Of a stretch of 64,000 nucleotides of DNA, positions 61,175-64,000 are shown piece after piece. Under the pieces are notes generated by a model. That model saw only the letters and a program-made list of their open reading frames with translations. It did not search any database and was not told where the DNA came from. Position 1 is the first letter of the stretch. The number at the start of each line of letters is the position of its first letter. The position numbers and the translations under genes were made by a program. Location: the NCBI RefSeq assembly GCF_014202315.1, contig NZ_JACHGN010000024.1, positions 1 to 64,000 on the forward strand. Reading direction: 5' to 3'. Source of the DNA: Thermocatellispora tengchongensis (lineage in GTDB: Bacteria; Actinomycetota; Actinomycetes; Streptosporangiales; Streptosporangiaceae).

Positions 61175-61708
61175 ATGCGCAAGCGCCTCGCCGCTCTCCT
61201 GCTCGCCATGACCACGGCCGGTGTGTGCGTGCCGGCCACGACCTCCGCGGCGGCCTCGGAGGAGGAGGCGCAGGCCGCCCGGCGGGTACGGGTGAGCGCC
61301 ACCGTGGGCTGGCAGAACACCGGGGTCTGGATCGAGCGGGGCGACGTGTACTCGGTCGCGTACCTGGGCGGCCGGTGGACGGTGGACGAGACGAACTTCC
61401 CCTACGTGACCGCCGGTGGGTATGGCTGGGGCACCGACCGGCGGATCTACCAGGGGTGCAAGATCAGGGACGACCGGACCTACGGGACACTGCTCGGCAA
61501 GGTCAGCGGCGGCGCGTTCACGCTGGGCCGCTACAAGAAGTACCGCGCGGGCGGGAGCGGGTGGTTGCGGCTGCGGATCAACGACGCCGACAGGTGCCTG
61601 GGCGACAACGACGGCTCGGTGCTGGTCTCGGTGCGCATCCTGCGCCACGCCGGCGACGACGCTGACGACGCCGACTACGGGGACCACGGGGACTACGGGG
61701 ACTACTGA
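61175..61708 (+). CDS. Secreted LecA (PA-IL)-like lectin
   Basis: A 177-residue exported protein with a signal peptide ending near ASA at about 26. The body VSATVGWQNTGVWIERGDVY, then GGYGWGTDRRIYQGCKI and NDADRCLGDNDGSVLVSVRI, follows the order of the Pseudomonas LecA fold, including the Asp/Asn-rich calcium and galactose loop near the end (DNDGSVLVSV). Two Cys replace none of the known ligands. The acidic tail (DDADDADYGDHGDY) is a short repeat. It follows a SD of GGAGAAAGGG. Its 3' end overlaps the convergent WD40 gene by 7 bp. Confidence 0.8.
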   Translation: MRKRLAALLLAMTTAGVCVPATTSAAASEEEAQAARRVRVSATVGWQNTGVWIERGDVYSVAYLGGRWTVDETNFPYVTAGGYGWGTDRRIYQGCKIRDDRTYGTLLGKVSGGAFTLGRYKKYRAGGSGWLRLRINDADRCLGDNDGSVLVSVRILRHAGDDADDADYGDHGDYGDY

Positions 61709-64000
61709 CCGCAGACGGGCCGGTAGGGCAGCTCGCCCGCGTGACGGCGCCACTCCGCCTCGGTGAGGTCGCGGCCGGCGCGGGCGCAGACCCGCTCGGC
61801 GGCCCGCTCCGGGTCGATCACGTACGCCCGCAGCGCGCCGTCCTCGTCCACGCTGTACAGGGTGGACCCGTCGGCGGAGAACGCGAGGTCGTTCACGTCC
61901 TGGGCGTGCTGGGCGTACCGCAGGCCGAGCCTGCGGTGCGTGGCGACGTCCCACAGGTGCACCTCGTGCCCGGTGGCCAGGGCGAGGATGCGGCCGTCGG
62001 GTGAGAACCTGAGCACGGTCGTGCCGAGCGGGCTGTCGGGGCCCTCGATCGGCAGGCCGATGCGGTCGCGGGTGCGGGCGTCCCACAGCGAGATCCTGCC
62101 GGAGCTGGTGACGGTGGCGACGGTACGGCCGTCGGCGCTGTAGGCGACCCCGCTGACGTGGGAGGAGTTCGGCCCGAAGGGCTGCTCGGCGGCCCGGACG
62201 CCGGGCAGGGCGATCAGCGGGCTCTCCTGCCCGTTCACCGCCAGCGTGCCGCCGCCGGGGGCGAAGGCGAGCGTGTCGGCGTACGGGGCGTAGACCATGC
62301 CGAGCTGGGCCCGCTCGCGCACGTCGAAGACGTGCACGCTCGTCCCGGCGCCGCTCGCGCCCGCGGACGTGGTGGCCAGCAGGCCCCCGTCGCGGTCCAG
62401 CGCCATCCGCTCGCCCGTCACCGGGATGTCGTCCTGGCCGGAGGTCAGGGGGAACGAGCCGCGCTTGTCGCGGGTCGGCACGTCCCACAGGGTCACCGTC
62501 CGGTCGGTCACCTGGCCGGTGAGCGCGGCGAGGGTGCGGCCGTCGCCGCTGAAGGCCACGTTGACCAGGGTGACCTCCTCGCCGGCGTCGCCGCCGGTGT
62601 CGGCGCGCAGCTCGGCCACCGGGTCGCCCGCCCGGCCGCCGTCGCCCACGTTCCACAGCCGTACCACCGCGCCGTTCCCGTCGCGGGTGGTGGCGTTGAT
62701 CGTGGCGAGGAGCCGGCCGTCGGGGCTGAGCGCGCGCCGGGCCCGGATCAGGGCGGCCGGGCCGGTCTCGTCCACGGCGAAGCGGATGGGGCGGGTGAAC
62801 GGCCCCACGTCCAGGCGGGTGACCGAGCCGCCCCCGGTCAGCACCCGCAACGCGGTGTCGCCGGGCTCGAACCACATGCCGGGCACCGTCTCGCCGTGCT
62901 CTCCCGGGAACACGTGCGCCGCGTCGTGCGGCCGCCCGACGCGCCACAGCCCGATCCTGGTCGTGCCGCGCACGTCGGCGGCGGCCAGGTATCGCCCGTC
63001 GGCGGTGAAGACGGCCGGCGTGAGCTGCAGGTTCTCGCCGGAGCCGCCGAGGTCCTCCGCCCCGAACGCGTACGGCGCCTCGCCCTGCCGCGCGCCCGTG
63101 CCCGTGTCGAACAGCACCACGCCCTTGGAGCCGCTCACCGCCACGGTGCGGCCGTCGGGGCTGAAGGCGAGCCCGGTGAACTCGATGACCTCCTCTGCGG
63201 GCAGGCGCAGCGTGCGCAGCCGGCCCCCGCCGGCGAGGTCCCACAGCTCCACCCGGAGCGGGGTCACGCCGGTGGGCCCGGTCCTGGCCACGACCGCCGC
63301 CACCTTGTCGTCGGGCGAGATCGCCACGTTGCCGATGTCGGGCTCTTTCTCCCGGCCGCCCAGCACCACGCGACGGTCCTCCAGGTCCCACACGCGTACG
63401 CCGTCGTCGAAGTCGCCCCGGGTGATCAGCAGGCCGCCGCCGGGGCTGAACCCGACGACGGGCCCGCGCCCCGGCCAGAACGACTCCAGGCCGCCGCCGC
63501 CCGTGACGGCCCCCGCGATCGGGTCGCCCACCTGCCGCCCGGACCGCACGTCCCACAGCCGGACCTCCTTCGCGCCGCCCACCGCCACGGTGCCGCCGTC
63601 GGGGCTGACCGCGACCGCGGTCACGTTCTCCACGCCGGTGACGGGGAAGTCGGCGATCCGCCTCCGGGTCCGTACGTCCCAGACCCGGGCCCGCCCGTCG
63701 GAGACCGCGGCGAAGGTCGTGCCGTCGGCGGCCATCCCGTGCGCCGCGCCGCCGCGCGCCCCCGGCTCGGTGAACACGTCCAGCTCGGGCTGGGCCAGCG
63801 AGCCGTACAGGCCGCCCCGGGTCACGTCGGTCTCGGTCAGCCGCCAGGCGGCGGCGGTGAGCAGCATGCCGAGCGCCGGGTCGGTGGGGCGCAGCGTCTC
63901 GGCCTCGGCCACGAGCTGGCGCGAGACCGCCTCGGTGAGCTGCGCGGCCACCTTGCGCCGCTCGCCGTCGGCCACGCGGCGCTGCTGCTCGGCCAGCGCC
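61702..64000 (-). CDS. WD40-repeat protein, N-terminal part outside the window
   Basis: At least 765 residues are visible and the frame runs off the window edge, so the start is missing. The visible portion begins with an RVADGERRKVAAQLTEAVSR helix and DPALGMLLTAAAWRL, typical of the membrane-proximal segment in actinomycete STAND-NTPase/WD40 proteins, then at least ten WD40 blades (VTAVAVSPDGGTVAVG type) and an end ERVCARAGRDLTEAEWRRHA. An upstream nSTAND or kinase domain would be expected beyond the edge. WD40 scaffolds of this kind act in signalling or conflict systems. Confidence 0.9.
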   Translation of the reverse strand, partial: ALAEQQRRVADGERRKVAAQLTEAVSRQLVAEAETLRPTDPALGMLLTAAAWRLTETDVTRGGLYGSLAQPELDVFTEPGARGGAAHGMAADGTTFAAVSDGRARVWDVRTRRRIADFPVTGVENVTAVAVSPDGGTVAVGGAKEVRLWDVRSGRQVGDPIAGAVTGGGGLESFWPGRGPVVGFSPGGGLLITRGDFDDGVRVWDLEDRRVVLGGREKEPDIGNVAISPDDKVAAVVARTGPTGVTPLRVELWDLAGGGRLRTLRLPAEEVIEFTGLAFSPDGRTVAVSGSKGVVLFDTGTGARQGEAPYAFGAEDLGGSGENLQLTPAVFTADGRYLAAADVRGTTRIGLWRVGRPHDAAHVFPGEHGETVPGMWFEPGDTALRVLTGGGSVTRLDVGPFTRPIRFAVDETGPAALIRARRALSPDGRLLATINATTRDGNGAVVRLWNVGDGGRAGDPVAELRADTGGDAGEEVTLVNVAFSGDGRTLAALTGQVTDRTVTLWDVPTRDKRGSFPLTSGQDDIPVTGERMALDRDGGLLATTSAGASGAGTSVHVFDVRERAQLGMVYAPYADTLAFAPGGGTLAVNGQESPLIALPGVRAAEQPFGPNSSHVSGVAYSADGRTVATVTSSGRISLWDARTRDRIGLPIEGPDSPLGTTVLRFSPDGRILALATGHEVHLWDVATHRRLGLRYAQHAQDVNDLAFSADGSTLYSVDEDGALRAYVIDPERAAERVCARAGRDLTEAEWRRHAGELPYRPVCGQ

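Noticed and set aside
57970-61320. 1116-residue ORF on the minus strand
   Set aside because: Antisense to the HerA-like ATPase and PadR genes, with low-complexity composition and no motif. It is a shadow of the real genes.
60764-63556. 930-residue ORF on the minus strand
   Set aside because: Overlaps the WD40 gene in another frame on the same strand and the lectin and PadR genes antisense. Its Arg/Gly-rich translation has no family signature.

Overview
The window is very GC-rich, uses GTG and even TTG starts freely, has several leaderless-type promoters, and carries typical actinomycete families: a DivIVA/FilP-like coiled coil, PknB-type kinases, EshA-like encapsulins, CU044_5270 proteins and DUF6510. 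I infer a filamentous actinobacterium, probably of the Streptosporangiaceae (Nonomuraea-like). The genus is not proven by anything seen here. No rRNA, tRNA, CRISPR array, insertion sequence or prophage was recognised.

Layout. 1-5.3 kb: a gene tail, a glycosyltransferase pair, a CsoR-type copper sensor, two expanded tandem-repeat tracts, a hypothetical gene and a gamma-carbonic anhydrase. 5.4-8.1 kb: a DivIVA/FilP-like coiled-coil gene, a structured intergenic region, a small gene and a GntR regulator. 8.2-13.4 kb: a leftward operon (Ser/Thr kinase, MmcQ, dienelactone hydrolase, VanZ), an orphan histidine kinase and a small conserved gene. 13.4-17.3 kb: a cytosine deaminase-like amidohydrolase, a D-2-hydroxyacid dehydrogenase, a 50-residue protein, a 0.7-kb GC-rich repeat array and an AIM24 protein.

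17.7-23.1 kb is the most striking region. One operon holds two paralogous family 2B encapsulin shell genes (with a cyclic-nucleotide-binding-like insertion), a short-chain polyprenyl diphosphate synthase and an IspH with a 100-residue N-terminal extension. It ends in a long hairpin. IspH makes IPP and DMAPP and the synthase condenses them, so the operon could build a protein nanocompartment for isoprenoid precursor chemistry.

23.2-33.8 kb is a LacI-controlled scavenging cluster: a serine beta-lactamase-like hydrolase, a Dpp/Opp-type ABC importer (its binding-protein gene is frameshifted), an N-terminal-nucleophile C45 acyltransferase, an amidase and an esterase-like hydrolase. Twin LacI operators lie between regulator and hydrolase. 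The cluster looks designed to import and cleave an acylated or cyclic amide, possibly a beta-lactam or a modified peptide.

33.7-47 kb carries a molybdopterin oxidoreductase with its flavin reductase, a TetR/FAD-monooxygenase pair with twin operators, an MFS exporter, an ECF sigma/CU044_5270 pair, a DUF4396 gene behind a CsoR-type operator, and a TetR-drrABC cassette typical of resistance to DNA-intercalating drugs. 47-55.5 kb holds a sirtuin, a GntR-controlled secreted multidomain glycosidase, LemA, a second Ser/Thr kinase and a long ECF sigma factor. 55.7-60.5 kb is a tightly overlapping three-gene operon (DUF559 nuclease-like, a small winged-helix-like protein, and a 1037-residue protein with an AAA module and a HerA-type ATPase) that resembles an undescribed DNA-processing or antiphage system. 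The window closes with a PadR regulator, a secreted LecA-like lectin and a truncated WD40 protein.
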